64,000 bases of DNA. Source: Diphasiastrum complanatum. Its lineage: Eukaryota > Streptophyta > Lycopodiopsida > Lycopodiales > Lycopodiaceae. Below are positions 1 to 15,178 of this stretch, in pieces (position 1 is the stretch's first letter; each line of letters opens with the position of its first letter). The notes under the pieces were generated by a model. The model did no database searches. It saw only the letters and a program-made list of their open reading frames with translations, and had not been told where the DNA came from. The translations under genes and the position numbers were made by a program. The stretch covers positions 75,531,672-75,595,671 of the forward strand of contig CM055095.1 in assembly GCA_029204225.1 (NCBI GenBank), in the 5' to 3' direction.

Positions 1-31
1 GTTACCCTTTGATTGGATAATATGTATTCAG

Positions 32-2235
32 GTGGGTCAAAAAAGAAGCAGGCTTTCAATTGATGAAGAAGAGGACGATCAGCCAAAGAAGAAAATTCGT
101 TTGGGAATGCCTGCCACACAATGGATAACTGTCTATAATGCACGTCGGCCTATGAAGCAGAGGTACAAATGAACGTTCTGCAAATCTTTCAGATAATAAC
201 TCTTACTGTCTATATGATTCATGTAGCTGTTTGTTTAATTGTCTTTTGGTTATGATGTGTTTCAACTTTCACGCTGTATTGTGGTTGTAATCTGGACAAC
301 AATCTGCAACTTCTTTTGGACCAGCTTTTGAGTCTACGATGGTGATGAAAAGATTACCTTATTGTTTGTTTGGGTGTTTCATTCGTTTTGAGCAGGTCGC
401 TTCTTGTCCATTATATGCAGGACGTTTGGTAGTGTTTTTGTTACAGTCATATTGTTGATGCATTCCTTTCATGTTTGGTAGAATTTATTTGTTTTATGTT
501 TAGTTCACTGGCTGAGTTCCAGGAACAACTTGGACCTGCAAGTCATTGTGACCAATGGAATAATATTTGAAGGCATAAGTTTGGTAGGTATGATTTTTGT
601 TTTGTATGGAAGTACAAGTTTGATTCTTACTGGACCTTGCCACAGTTTAGAGAAGCTTACAGCTTCAAGCTCGATTTCTGTTTGAGAGCCTTTTTCCTTA
701 TTCGTGAGGGTAGATTACTGTAGACTTTGGCAGCCACTCTCTTAGCTGTAAGACTTTTTTTAGTTGACCTCTCGTTTTCTGCCTCTTTATGCCACAATAG
801 TACAAAATTAGAGTTCTTTTGTAACGCTTTCTTGTTGTCACTGATCATTTTCATGGACAGCAGTTCCAGCACCAGACTGTACTTTCCTAACTTGTGATGT
901 GTAAACAGTGATATTATAATTTGCAGTGTCTTAACCGACTCACAAATTGTAGTCGTTAACATTAGTTCTTAAAGAATTTTTGTTTCTCATTAGGTATCAC
1001 TATAATGTGGCGGATTCTCGGCTTGCGCAACATGTGGATAAAGGCAATGAAGATGGGTTGTATATAAGCAGCGTTGCTTCTTCGTCAAATCTTTGGGCAC
1101 TTATAATGGATGCAGGAACAGGATTTACCGCCCAAGTGTATGAGCTTTCCAATGCTTTTTTACACAAGGTCTGTTTATATTTTCCTTGGAAGTCTTGTCG
1201 GGCAACATGCCCTCATGCAATCATGTTAATTATAGGATTTTCAAGGCTAATTTGAGTGGGATGTATTTTGCTTATTATGCCTTATGAATAGTACATACTA
1301 CATACTAGCCAAGTATCCAAGTAGTTCTCATTTCGATTGTCTGTTTAATCAAACATTATGTTCACAGGAGTGGATTATGGAGCAGTGGGAAAGAAATTTT
1401 TACATTAGTGCAATTGCTGGCGCCAATAATGGGAGTTCCCTGGTGGTAATGTCTAAAGGTAAAGAGACCATGTACTCACTAGCCCTTTCTTCAAATGTTT
1501 GTTTATAGTTTTATGTGCAAGTTGCAAGGAGAGCCCTTAGATTTCTTCCTGGTTCTATAAAATTGACAGGTACACCTTATACACAACAGTCTTACAAAGT
1601 AAGCGATTCCTTTCCTTTTAAATGGATCAACAAAAAGTGGCGGGAGGGATTTTATGTTACTTCCATGGCCACAGCCGGAAGTCGCTGGGGTGTGGTTATG
1701 TCTCGTAATGCAGGGTATACCGATCAGGTATGGGTACTGCCTGAAACCTAATCAGAGAGTTGTTAGTACTTATTCTTCTATTTCAGTGGATTCTTTGTAC
1801 ACTTTCTTGAGGTTGTGTGCCTCAAATCTCCAGAATATACCTTCTCTTCTAGCTTTGGTAGTTGGTTATATATTGTGAAGAGTATTCTTTGGGTCTATAT
1901 TAGACAGTGAAATCTTCATCGTTGGCATCCATTGAAATTTTGTGAGTGCACATTGTTTGTATGATGAGACTATTTCTTGAGTTTAAGCTTATATAAGGAG
2001 CTCTCTGGAAGCTTTTTGGAGTTCATTGAGTAACGGCTTGCTTTTCAGGTAGTGGAGCTTGATTTTCTATACCCAAGTGAAGGCATCCATCGACGATGGG
2101 ATGGTGGTTATCGAATTACAGCTACTGCTGCAACTTGGGATCAAGCTGCTTTTATACTCAGTGTACCACGAAGAAAGCCAGCTGATGAAACTCAAGAAAC
2201 GCTTCGTACATCTGCTTTTCCAAGTACTCATGTGA

Positions 2236-2292
<57 letters not shown>

Positions 2293-2587
2293 CAGGAAGT
2301 ACTAATTTCAGTAAGAAATCATGCATGATCTCTAGTTGTATTTGTAACGGATGGTTTTTGCTAACTAGCTTATCATGAATTCTCCAAATAGTACATCATG
2401 CTCTTTCTTATGTAGATGCTTTTGGAACTAATTGTATGGTATGTGCAAGTATTTTTGTTATATGATTTCATGGGAAACAACTACTATCAAGAGCAGCTTG
2501 TTGACAACCACTATAATGTTTATGCAGGAAAAATGGTCCAAAAATCTTTACATTGCTGCTGTCAGCTATGGACGCACAGTGTCATAA
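32..2587 (+). CDS. MUT9-like / PPK-type protein kinase, C-terminal exons (partial at 5' end)
   Basis: The C-terminal part of a plant-specific casein kinase 1-like Ser/Thr kinase (MLK/PPK family). Six exons join in phase: 32-162, 994-1168, 1368-1458, 1570-1727, 2049-2237 and 2528-2587 (TAA at 2585). All five introns have GT and AG ends. The first exon encodes a basic PKKKIR stretch that could be a nuclear signal, then [18 protein letters not shown]. Later exons carry repeated W-x-x-x-(F/Y)Y(I/V) blocks ([40 protein letters not shown]) typical of the beta-rich region after the kinase domain, and the protein ends in SYGRTVS. Family members are known to act in the nucleus on histone H3 and light/clock regulators; that role is family knowledge, not seen here. 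The kinase domain lies upstream of the window. No stop or frameshift occurs in the exons, so the gene looks functional. Family assignment is strong; the exact paralogue is not resolved. Confidence 0.86.
2239..2288 (+). repeat. (TC)25 microsatellite at a splice donor
   Basis: Pure TC dinucleotide run of 50 bases. It starts with the T of the GT splice donor after the exon ending at 2237, so intron positions +3 onward are CTCTCT instead of a usual A/G-rich donor. Confidence 0.97.
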
Positions 2588-4197
2588 TTCTTGACTGGAG
2601 ACTTGGTTGGGGGCAGAGCTATTTGTTGCATAGCTCTGAGGTGTTTGAAACTTTATTTGGTACTCATTATTTGAGACGTACTCTTTCATTCATGGCACGT
2701 CAATGACGTGTTCTCATATGAGTTGTTTATAAGAGGATGGTGAGTTGATCTATAAGAGTGGACTTTTCCATCAGTATTTTGAACTGGATCTGTCTTGCAT
2801 CAGGCCTAGTAGTATGTTTATAGTGCATATGGCCTGAATCTTCTGATTAATTTTACGTAATTTTGAACATGAGAAGCAGAACATTTTAAAGTGGTTGGCT
2901 TCTCATAGCAGTCATAAGTTGATAGTTTACAGCTAGGCAATTGCAGATGGATAGTTTTGAGGTTAGTTTTATTGGAGCTATGATGCTCTGGTTTTTTTGT
3001 TTTTCATATAGAAGCTCTATTAGTACTTAATACGTACAAAAGATCAAAGATCTCATGTACCTTTTGTTCAAAAGTATATGCTTTACCAAGAGTTCTTACA
3101 GAATTGGATGCTTTTTGTGCAGAGTTTTTGTTTATATCATTAGGGCATTCTGGTTTCCCCTACCTATATGACAAATTAGCTTCTGTTGGGATGTTTCTCA
3201 ATATATAGTAGAAAGTAATCTGTTTTGAAGTTGTAGCTTTATCATTATTCTGCTTTATTTGACAATTTAAGCTATTGACAGATGTAGTTTCTAGACAGTT
3301 TTTAAGAGCATGCATATGGTGCTCAGATTATGTAACGTGAGTTTGATGTTTGGTTTTCTCTTAACTATGTGCAATTTAGAACAGGTTTTTCATTTTGATA
3401 TACTTTTAAGACATTCTTTTCTTCTAAGTGAATTTAGATGATTAGATGAAGTAGCAAGCATATACAATGCAAAATGTCAATTTTTGTTGCTTATGGATTT
3501 GGTCTATTCAAATTCTTAACGAATTAAAATGCTAGAAGTGCAGGCTAGTTTAGAGGTAAGCGACGATGTAGATTTTTCTGGTTGATTGCAAATAATTGCT
3601 TAGACCAAGGGTGGCGTTATATAGACACTTGTTTAGGCAGGTGGAACAATGCCTAGTATAGCATGCTCAGAGGGATATGGCAGTGGGTGTGAGCTTGGTT
3701 ATTTATCTGTAGTTTTTCAGTCTATAGGTGCAGTTGTTATTTCACCTTTTGGTGAGCAACTAGACTTTCAATCTACAGATAAGTGCCTTGCTGGTTGACA
3801 ACTCCTCGTATGGCCTCAAAATTTGAAGTTTGATTCCATTCAAGCACTGAAGATAAAAAAAACTTTTGACTTTTATGTTGTGCTATATCCAAACAAATAG
3901 CAATAACAATGAATTAAAAACTAAGAGCAAGAGAATTATAAAGTATTCAAGATAGCATATTCATAAGAAGCAAAAGACATGAGGATCTTCATAAAATCAC
4001 ATCAGAAATGAGCAATTGATTACAAAAGATTGAAAGGTTATGGATTCATGTAAATTGAGCATATGAGACTTAGCAATGGAAATTTCAAAGCTCACATTTA
4101 TATAGAGGAAATCTAGTGTTCTCCTTTGCAAATGAGCCAAAAAATTCTCAAAATGATGTCTCTTGCTTACTTTTAGACAATCTGTCTTGCAAGGTAA
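2588..4197. other. 3' flank of the kinase gene, no feature recognised
   Basis: AT-rich sequence holding the 3' UTR of the kinase gene at its left end and otherwise no coding frame, LTR or repeat that I recognise. No clear polyadenylation site was assigned. Confidence 0.5.
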
Positions 4198-4200
4198 TTA

Positions 4201-5152
4201 CACGAGTTGTCACAAAATGCGGGACAAAAATGTGCATTTTAAGCACTTATTAAAAAAATTACATCTCATAAACAATGATGAATCATATTAAATCCTTTCA
4301 CATGCGTGTTCTATATACATACAATTATCGATTAAAAATTTTGAGACCTTCATTTTGAGCAACTTATATGTAAGCCATCATGTGCCAAACATGTGGGGGT
4401 ACTGATGAAACTTCGATGTTTTCATATATGGGACTACATTGTTGTGAATTTAGCATGTCTACTCTTTAAAATCATATATGATTATAAAAACATGCCTATT
4501 AAGAAAAAATTGAATTTGGAGATTTATAGAGATATATACGCGCATTCAAAGTTACCCTTTTAAGTGTTGATAGAAATTACCAAAACTAGAAATATCATAT
4601 ATGAGTGTATAATACCATGATTTTAACAATATTTTTTTGGTTTGTCTACTTTAAAAAGTATTATATGACCATAGAAACATGTCTCTCAACTTTTTTTTCA
4701 ATTTGGAGTTATGTAGAGATAGATATTTGCATCTAAAGTGACCCATGTCAAGTGCTGAAAATTATTGAAAGGTGCTAGAAAGTTTGAGTTCTTTTGGAGG
4801 TGCTTTTTAAAATGCTTTCTTTGGTTATCTACTTTCAAACATCCTTTATGACCATAGAATCATTTCTATAAAAAAAAAATCTAAGTCTTATAGAGATATA
4901 TACGTGCACCTAAAGTTACCCATGTGAAGTGCTAAAAATTGAAGTTTTTTGGGGGCCAATTGCCATCAATTGGGAGAAAAAAAAATGAAGTCTTCCAATA
5001 ACACAATGAAGAGTCAAGTCTAGTTCCACATACAATTGAAATATTGAAATTTCAATCATTTGATGGCATGTTATATCTTGTCAAGTGACCAAGGGTTTTA
5101 TGCGCACTTTTGTGCACATGCGCACAAAAATGTGCTGAAAACAACTCTAGTA
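4201..5152 (+). mobile_element. CACTA-like non-autonomous element, copy 1 (952 bp)
   Basis: Starts CACGAGTTGTCACAAAATG and ends ACAACTCTAGTA, so the ends are imperfect inverted repeats; the related copy at 60.9 kb starts with an intact CACTAGAGTTGT. TTA occurs directly before 4201 and directly after 5152, matching the 3-bp target duplication of CACTA (En/Spm) elements. A second inverted pair lies inside (GGGACAAAAATGTGCAT at 4221; ATGCGCACTTTTGTG at 5100). The interior has about three diverged units of about 175 bp sharing 'ATGACCATAGAAaCATGTCT', 'TAGAGATAtATA' and 'AAAGTTACCC' blocks. No protein is encoded. A 3-bp TSD can arise by chance, so the superfamily is a probable call. Confidence 0.62.
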
Positions 5153-5155
5153 TTA

Positions 5156-5662
5156 AGTTTTATCAATTGTACTTGGACCCTTATTGGTTTATTATTCTTA
5201 TTTAAGTACTTTGAAGGGCCTAAAGAGGGAGCCGCCTTATTCTTAGGGCTAATAGCTTTTTTTGGACCTACAAAGCTTATAATGGATATTGTATTGCATT
5301 GATAAGTGCTAATGTATTAAAAGTACATGATGACACTCCCCTTAAACATTTTTGTCTAAAAAATGAAGACGTTTGTTTGATCAACATGATCACCTACGTT
5401 AAGTAGTCATGATTGAGAATGTCATGTCTCAAAGCTTGTTTCGTCATTACAGATCCAAAGCTATTGAATTGAATCCACTTGTTCACTTTAGTCTGTAACC
5501 AATGTTTTCATGGAAAAAAAATGATGATTAGACAAGATTGATGAAGCACCATACCAATTTTTGGCAACCAATCGCATGGAATGAACAAAGCATATTATTG
5601 CGATAATCTATAAGCTTGTCATTGGGTCTCATTAAAGCGCTATAGGAGCAATTTTTGGCGAA
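5156..5662. other. Unassigned AT-rich sequence
   Basis: Between the CACTA-like element and the copia gag piece. No recognised coding region, LTR end or primer-binding site. A short open frame around 5060-5302 crosses the end of the element and has no family features. Confidence 0.4.
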
Positions 5663-5953
5663 ATGGTAGGATTGGGAGAATCCGTGCTTGGAGAAGCTAG
5701 TAGATTGGACGGGGTATCCAATTATAGCATTTGGAAATTCAAAATGAAAAGTATTTTCATGGAAAAGGAGCTATGGGACATAGTCACTGGGGTGGAACAA
5801 CAGCCAACTACAACTCCAGCCGATATTCGTGCATTTAACAAAAGGGCACAGAAGGCCTTATCCGTGATAAACTTGTCAGTGAAGGATCATGTCATTGCCC
5901 ACATTAGTGAAGCTGTATCAGCAAGAGGTGCTTGGGATGCACTCAAAACATAG
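5663..5953 (+). pseudogene. Ty1/copia gag N-terminal fragment
   Basis: Encodes 96 residues beginning MVGLGESVLGEASRLDG. It contains the copia gag signature NYSIWKFKMKSIFMEKELWD followed by the helix-rich VINLSVKDHVIAHI block and GAWDALKT. It closely resembles the start of the copia I gag at 17512 on the other strand (NYAV-KFKLKNILMEKEL), so both belong to related lineages. The frame stops after DALKT, about one quarter of a usual gag, and no zinc knuckle, protease or pol follows. No PBS or LTR was found upstream. This is an isolated decayed fragment. Confidence 0.8.
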
Positions 5954-8529
<2,576 letters not shown>

Positions 8530-8593
8530 ATCTGCACCCTTTTAGCTATTCTTGCACCGATCAAACTCATTTTCTAGCTAATTTGAGTTACAT

Positions 8594-9600
8594 CTAAGGC
8601 CTAGAGCAAGGTTGTCCTTCCAATTGTGAACCCATAGAGCACAAAGGTATAAATCCTATTGGTTTTCGTGGCTGCGGACCGTTAGACGAAAAATGTCCTA
8701 GTTCACCACAATTATAACAGTTTTTCAAAACAGTTTCATTCGAACTGGAACATCTGGACATTCTAAAGAAGAGTGTAGATCTGTGAACGAGAAGTATGTT
8801 GAAGATCCTTCTCAGGAAGTTCTTTTCATATTTCAAGATGATGTGTCTACCAGTTATGTCCAAGGTACTGTAGCACCATTCTAACAAGGCGAACCAAAGT
8901 TTGCACCAAAGAGACACAACCCACCAGAATTTGTTCATACACCGTAGTTCTGAGTTTGAAGAAGAAGCTTTCAGTCTCTTATCTACAACTTCTGAAATTT
9001 GAGTTTTCAGATCGTTGAACTTCTTATTAAGATTAGTCATATTACTTTTCCAAAGCTTTTCAATTTTAGAGGTTGCAGACTTGTCCTCAGTATGTTTGCT
9101 ATCTTCTTTTCGTTTGGACTTTTGTTTCTTCCTTCTATCTGTATCATCTGTTTCTGTGTCTGGCGAATCACTGGAATCAGAATCGAAACTAGAAGAACTT
9201 GAACTAGATTCAGATTTCAATTCGTTCTCACTGCCGCTGGAGTCATAATTAGACGTTTGAGTTTGTCTGGTAGAACGTCTTTTATGTGCTAACTTGGAAG
9301 TCTCATAATTTTCAGCACTTGTTATGACTACTGATAAAGAAGTCATCTCTCCTTGTCTACAGTATCGATCAATTTTCGGTTGTAAACCTATCAAAAATCA
9401 CTCAATCTGCATTACAACAGGGTATACACCAGTTGGCTTTCTAATAAGATTCTTTACTTTTCGTGTGTACCTTTGAAGAGATTCTTTGCTCTCCTCTTGC
9501 ACATTATTGAGTCATCCAAGAATTTCGGATGAATAACCAATTTCTCTAAACTGCTTAAGAGACGGAGTTAGTTGTCATGCATAGATTCGTTCCCATGAGG
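8594..9600 (-). pseudogene. Ty3/gypsy gag fragment with damaged zinc knuckle
   Basis: Read on the minus strand from about 9600. The first part has gag-like KESLQRYTRKVKNLI in broken frames and an in-frame TGA where Trp is expected just before FLIGLQPKIDRYCRQ. Then comes an open frame of 266 residues (9394-8594) with a Ser/Asp/Glu-rich linker, a Lys-rich stretch and a zinc knuckle CYNCGELGHFSSNG. The last knuckle position, normally Cys, is Gly (TGT to GGT). The gag core, the acidic linker and a single CCHC box fit a gypsy gag. No protease or pol follows; the (CT)n tract lies beyond. Frames between the linker and knuckle look shifted, so the 266-residue ORF is partly artefact. Confidence 0.68.
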
Positions 9601-12169
9601 GCGATAGTATAGTTCAGATTTCAACATGAATGGAGGATTCATAACTAACTCTAACATCCATTAACACTACGCATCCACAACAAAGATAGCTTACTCTTTC
9701 TCTCTCTCTGTATATTGTTCACGAATATGGATAGAAGAAAATTGGATTTTCTTTCTCCATGGACAATATGCATGTCATATGCTCTTATCAACTTGGCTTT
9801 TGGCTTTCAGCAATGTAAGCCCAACTTTTGTGGAACTTGAGTACCTTATTCGTGGTCAAGCAGTATTAATCGATTTTCGATGGGAATTTTTTCGAAACCG
9901 ATCTTGACGGAACGAAAGGAGTGGTACAATTCTCAGGCATATACGCAGGTTAGGAATCTAATTCCTTGGTACGATGCTATTCAAACCAATTAATTCTTGA
10001 GTATTGGTGCTCCCAGTGAATAGAGTTAAATTGTGTTTTGTTTTCTCCTTTTCAAATCGGTAGAACTCCGATCAGTTGGTTATTGTGGTTTTGATGGTTT
10101 TGGTCATTAAAATTGAATAAACCAAAGCTGTTGAGGTACTTGTTAGCTAATTAATGGTGGAAATTTTATGGTATTTGGTGGTGCTATTCTTTATTCAACA
10201 AAATTATTTGGAATGAATACAGTGTAGAAAGAACCCAAATCTAAACATTATTTCCCATTAATTACCGATTACTTTAACGAAGTAATTCTCAAGCTAGTAA
10301 GTCAAAAGGGAGAACGGTCTAAATTTTTTTTTGTAATGATAGGAAGTACATAACTGATTTCATTTCTAGTAAAATCCTATGGTGAATTATATTCAAAAGA
10401 TCATATTAGTATTGTTTTACATACTAGTAGATGATTTTTGATATATCAGTTATTCAACCTAGGTATGGGATATAAATGAAATTGTTTCAGATTTTTTCCT
10501 ACAGTAATTAATTTTAAATATTTACTAATGTCGTAACGTCTTCTTAGTACCTTAGCTGAAATAGATTTTCAGAAAACTAAAAACTCTAAAGAAGGAAGAA
10601 GAGTGGACATCAGAGGTAGTAAGTGTGATCGAGAAATGTATTTCGCAATTAGGATTTTGATAATCTCAGTAAATAATTGCTTAATACCAGTTATTAATTT
10701 TCTGGATAGAACTCATTTAGTTGAATTCATAGCTTATATCTTTGTAACCATTGAGTTATCCGAAGTTTTGGATGTCAATTGTGATGGTTAGAAGTAGAAT
10801 CTGATATGTGGATTACATTGGATCTGTTAGTTGATTGAAGCTTGTCCCTAGAGTTGATGCTCTTGGATCCAAGGGGATTTGAAGCTTATCATTAACCTGT
10901 AAGGATCAGAATGTAGTGCTGAACCATGTTAATTCCTCTATCTAAATCACATAATCAGGTGTGAATTTGTGGTATCCATCTGATAGGCATGCCAGCCATC
11001 CAAGTAAATGGGCTCTCCTATATTTGGGAACAAGAGATAATATCCTATATTGATTATAGGACAACTAGAAGATCAGTGGATCTCTAGAATATCAGATAAG
11101 GCGGTTAAGGATTTTCTAATTCAGAAAAGCTGATGGTATGGGACATCAGTAATTTTGGAAAGGGAATTCTAGGACTGTAAAGATTTGATGATCAATGGTG
11201 TGTTTTAGTACCTAGTCGCGATATGGGATAAATAAAACTGTTTGATCAAATGTGGGGTATTTTGAGAAATTTTGAGGTTTAATCTAGATCCCAAAGTGGT
11301 ATCTCATTATTTACAAAATCAGAGGCCCTCAAATCTATTTCTCGCTTTCTTAGCTAATCCTTTACTTCCCAGTAATCTCTCAAATATAAGACATCAAACT
11401 AGTTTATATGATTATTTCCAACATAAAGTTATTCTTCTGAAAGACTGTTATGTCAAATAAATTACTACTTGTGTGAATAGACTTGGAATTCAGAAAATTC
11501 TAAGCTTAAAGTGTTTCGATTTCTTAAGCCTTGAATATCTCTTTTTGCAAAAATGGATTTCGATAGAATGGTAGTTTCTGTCACTCGAGTTGAGAATATT
11601 TGAAGGAAAAGTCATGTTTGTAATTGAGTGAATCCTTTTGTGGAATGCACGTATTACTGTTGGATATTTTCATATATCATCTTTCCAATTAACTTTTATT
11701 GAAATTGATGATTTCTTTAAAAGGAGGGGTGAAGTGATGGGATAAAATTCTATTTGGAAATCTGTGGACTGCATAGCTTTCGGAAGAGAACCAGTTGTGG
11801 CATAGAAATGAGATTTGGTCTGAAAGTAATTTTGGATAAATTCAGAGTAAGATACCTAATTGGAACTTTTCGAATAAGAGGAATTCTCTAGGGATTGTAT
11901 GGACAATCTGGATCTAGAACAGGTTTGAAAGTTGAATCACTATCTATAAGTAGTACAGTGAATGGTCAAAGGTTACTAATTCCATTTTGGTTGGAATAGA
12001 AGTAAGCTTGATCAGAAGTTAAGTTTGAAAGTTCTGAATTGGATCAACCTAATCTTAGTTTGAGTACTAGGATCAGAGAGAGGTTGATTGAGTAGATGAA
12101 ATTATGTAATTAGAGGTAAGTGGGATTGAAAAACTGTTGAGAGTGAATGTTATTTGTCTTAGAGATTTT
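9601..12169. other. Unassigned AT-rich repeat-like DNA
   Basis: No coding region recognised on either strand. The style (AT-rich, many 'GAATTC/AGATCC' words) continues into the 1.1-kb repeat that follows, so this may be LTR or leader sequence of a decayed gypsy element; no TG...CA pair or PBS was identified. Confidence 0.35.
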
Positions 12170-13305
12170 CCGAATATGTTATTTACTCATGAGAAATAAA
12201 AAATATTTTGTAGCTGAGTTACAAGATCTCAGTGAGATATGTGAGTAACATATGTGAATTCTGGAGGAATCTGCCAGATAAAAATGTGTTTAGGTACTGG
12301 GTCATAGTGAGATTATTCACATATGTGCACAATTAATCTTGTATGAATCTACTGTGTATTCCTAGTTACTATGATTATTTGGTGCACTTAACCTAGTTGG
12401 TGAACATAGACATATGATCAAGTATTGTTTGACAGATACTTGCAGAGTTAACAAATATCTGTGGATTAACTTACAAATGATTTGGGTAAGGATCTAAATG
12501 TGGTGTTATACTAGTATAATTGAATTCTTCACTTAGACATTTGAGATTTCTGAATCATTGGCCATTAACTTGAGTAGTTGATTACTCCAGAGTGAAGTTA
12601 GTTGGTAAAACGATCGATGTGATGTGGATTCAATAGAAATTGATGGTTTTGATTTATATTGCTTGTAAGACGCATGATTAGTGACTCATTTGGGTTCATC
12701 AATTAAAATTGTGTGCATTGGATATACAGTATTCTTGGGATAGAATATTCCTTAGTTAAGGATTGTATCCCAGAGCGCTCAATTGGATAACAAATCATAA
12801 TAAATCCAAGAATAATATCTGAATTGATATTCAGCAGGACTTTGGGTATCTAGATTTAATTCTAGATTGTAATCTAGAGTTTTTGTAGTTGAAGATGATT
12901 GTCATTTTGGTATGCGTTCAGTCTTTAATTACCAGTGTTAATAAACCTTGAATCTTGCACTTTAGTTAAAAAATCTTGTTTGAAGAATATTCCTAAATCC
13001 AATATTTTCTTGGTGGAAAGATTTTTGAATGATTCTTACTTTTCCTGAGTTATGTTGAACATATACTCCAGTATCCTGTAAATGATTATGGTTTTGGATT
13101 CCAGGAAATTATGATTGACGAATCATATGAATCTAAATATTTATGATTCACAGATCATAAATAGATACTTAATTATTGTCAGAGGGTTTAAAGGAATGTT
13201 GATGATTCTTAAGTGTGATGATTGATACTTGTTCTATTATTTGAGTAAGAATTTAGATCAGTGTTTTGAATCTCTCTACTCCAATATATTATTATTGAGA
13301 GCCTC
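12170..13305 (+). repeat. 1.1-kb repeat, copy 1
   Basis: Matches 56625-57770 base for base over long stretches in the same orientation, from TATGTTATTTACTCATGAG to GAATCTCTCTACTC near the right end. It has small indels and scattered substitutions. It is non-coding. Near the left end are inverted words (12247 CATATGTGAAT and 12315 ATTCACATATG). The right end is cut by the copia I LTR. The family is not identified; an LTR or leader of a gypsy element is possible. Confidence 0.85.
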
Positions 13306-13542
13306 AACATTCACCATAAGCAATCACCACAAGAAGGCGGAAAAAGAACACGCATTGTCACTCTATCACACTAACTCATACAGAATGTAAAATGTGCAAA
13401 TAAACTCTGAACCCCTGATAGAGAGAGAAAACCTACGAGTAGACTAATAGACTAGCCTACGGCTAATGATAGCCGGTCACAACTGTCAACATTAATGTAC
13501 CTCGTAAACAATAACAATGAAGTTTATCATTGATTTCTAACA
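13303..13542 (-). repeat. Copia I 3' LTR (partial)
   Basis: On the minus strand a purine run (CATTGAGGGAGAG) is followed by TGTTAGAAATC, the usual PPT-LTR junction, placing the LTR start at 13542. The far end has no clear CA; sequence shared with the 1.1-kb repeat resumes near 13303, so the LTR may be short or truncated. Confidence 0.6.
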
Positions 13543-15080
13543 CTCTCCCTCAATGATAAAATAGCATTCTTCTATTCCTAATAGAGTACAAAACCTCTCA
13601 AATTTACATCTACCTAATGACTTAGTAGAAACATTTGCCATTTGATCTTCAGATTTACAAAAAACAAGATCAATGGCTCCATCAAGAATTTTCTCTCGAA
13701 CAAAATGGTAGTGTATTTCGATGTGCTTGGTTCGAGCATGTAGAACTGGATTTTTGGCAAGGTGAATGCAATTTTGATTATCGCAAGATATAGTAGTCGC
13801 ATTCAACTGTGGTTGACCTAAATCCACAAGCAATCTTCGTAACCATTCTTCTTGTATAGCATTGCTAAGTGCTCGATATTCAGCTTCCGTCGATGATAAG
13901 CCTATTGTAGTTGCTTTCTGCTGCTACATGAAATTGCAGTTGTACCATAACTGAATGTATGACCACTAGTAGATCTTCTGTCATCAATATTACCTGCCCA
14001 ATTGGCATCTGTATAACCTATCAACATTGGCGCTTCAGGTTGATCATAAGTCAAACCAAAATTCAATGTCCCTCGAATGTATCTAAGAATACGTTTAGCA
14101 GACTTCCAATGCTCTTGACTAGGATTTTGCAGAAATTGACTAACAACACTAACAACATAAGAAATATCAGGTCGTGTGTGTGCCAAATAAATCAAACTAC
14201 CCACCAGCTGTCTATACAAATAAGCATCCACTTTCTCAGATTCATCATATGCAGTAAGCTTCATGTTGACATCCATAGGTGTACTCAAAGGCTTACAATA
14301 ATACATATTGAACTTATAAAGCAAATCTTGTGCATATTTGCTTTGTGTAAGAAAGACCATGTCTTCCTTTTGCCATACTTCAATGCCAAGACAGTAGTGC
14401 ATCAATCCTAGATCACTCATTTCAAAAGCATTGGAAAGATCTGATTTTATTTCATCAATTAAGCTCTCATTACTTTCTGTAACTTGAAGTATTCATCAAT
14501 GCAAGAGTACCACGCCCGTGGTGCTTGCTTCAATCATAAATGGCTTTGTTGAGCTTACAAACAAGATGCTCTCTCCCTGGCTCAACAAATCCTTGAGGTT
14601 GTACTAAGTACACCTCTTCATCCAGCACTCCATTAAGAAAAGCAGATTTAACATCCATTTGCTGGATCTTCCAGCCATAGAAAATAGAAATAGCAATGAT
14701 AGAATGTATAGTTACCATCTTAGCTACGGGTCAAAAGTTTCCTCAAAATCAATACCTTCCTGCTGCTCAAATCCCCTAGCAACCAACTGTGCTTTGTATT
14801 GTTGAGTTGCCCATCAGCTCCATATTTGATCTTGTATATCCATTTGCAAGTGATAGGCGTCTTACCATCAAGTAGCTCAACCAAGTTCTACGTCCTATTT
14901 TTTGTTATAGCTTCCATTTGTGTTTCCATAGCTTCATGCCACTCCTTGTGCTTTTTTTCTTTATCAAAAGATTTTGGTTCTTGAGCCTTGAGCATAGAAC
15001 CCATTAGGGCTAGATTCATCTCTGATCTTGTAGGAGGTTTTCGATTTCTACTTGATCTGCACTCTCCTAGGAATCTCATT
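13543..15080 (-). pseudogene. Copia I reverse transcriptase-RNase H, YVDD block deleted
   Basis: Minus frames from 15080 down give the RT start (KEWHEAMETQMEAI), QQMDVKSAFLNG and EEVYLVQPQGF at 14718-14530, then MSDLGLMHYCLGIEVW to the RNase H start (GYTDANWAGNIDDRRSTSG) at 14420-13902, and the RNase H end (CDNQNCIHLAKNPVLHARTKHIEI) at 13833-13537. At about 14480-14530 the sequence goes from the RAW-Y block straight to the LIDEIKSDL block, so the stretch that should hold the catalytic YVDD is missing. Frameshifts occur near 14530, 14740 and 13905. Inactive. Confidence 0.85.
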
Positions 15081-15178
15081 ATTGACCCTGTCCTTTTCCA
15101 TTAGCTCTTCCATATCGACACCAACTTCTTCCTTCACTTGCACTTTAGCTTTATCATCAAAAGGATCAATTGTCAATT

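Noticed and set aside
5060..5302. 80-residue plus ORF with a hydrophobic stretch
   Set aside because: It crosses the right end of the CACTA-like element, so its first half is element sequence; no family features.
13959..14411. 150-residue plus ORF
   Set aside because: Antisense shadow of the copia I RT-RNase H frame, which has clear family motifs.
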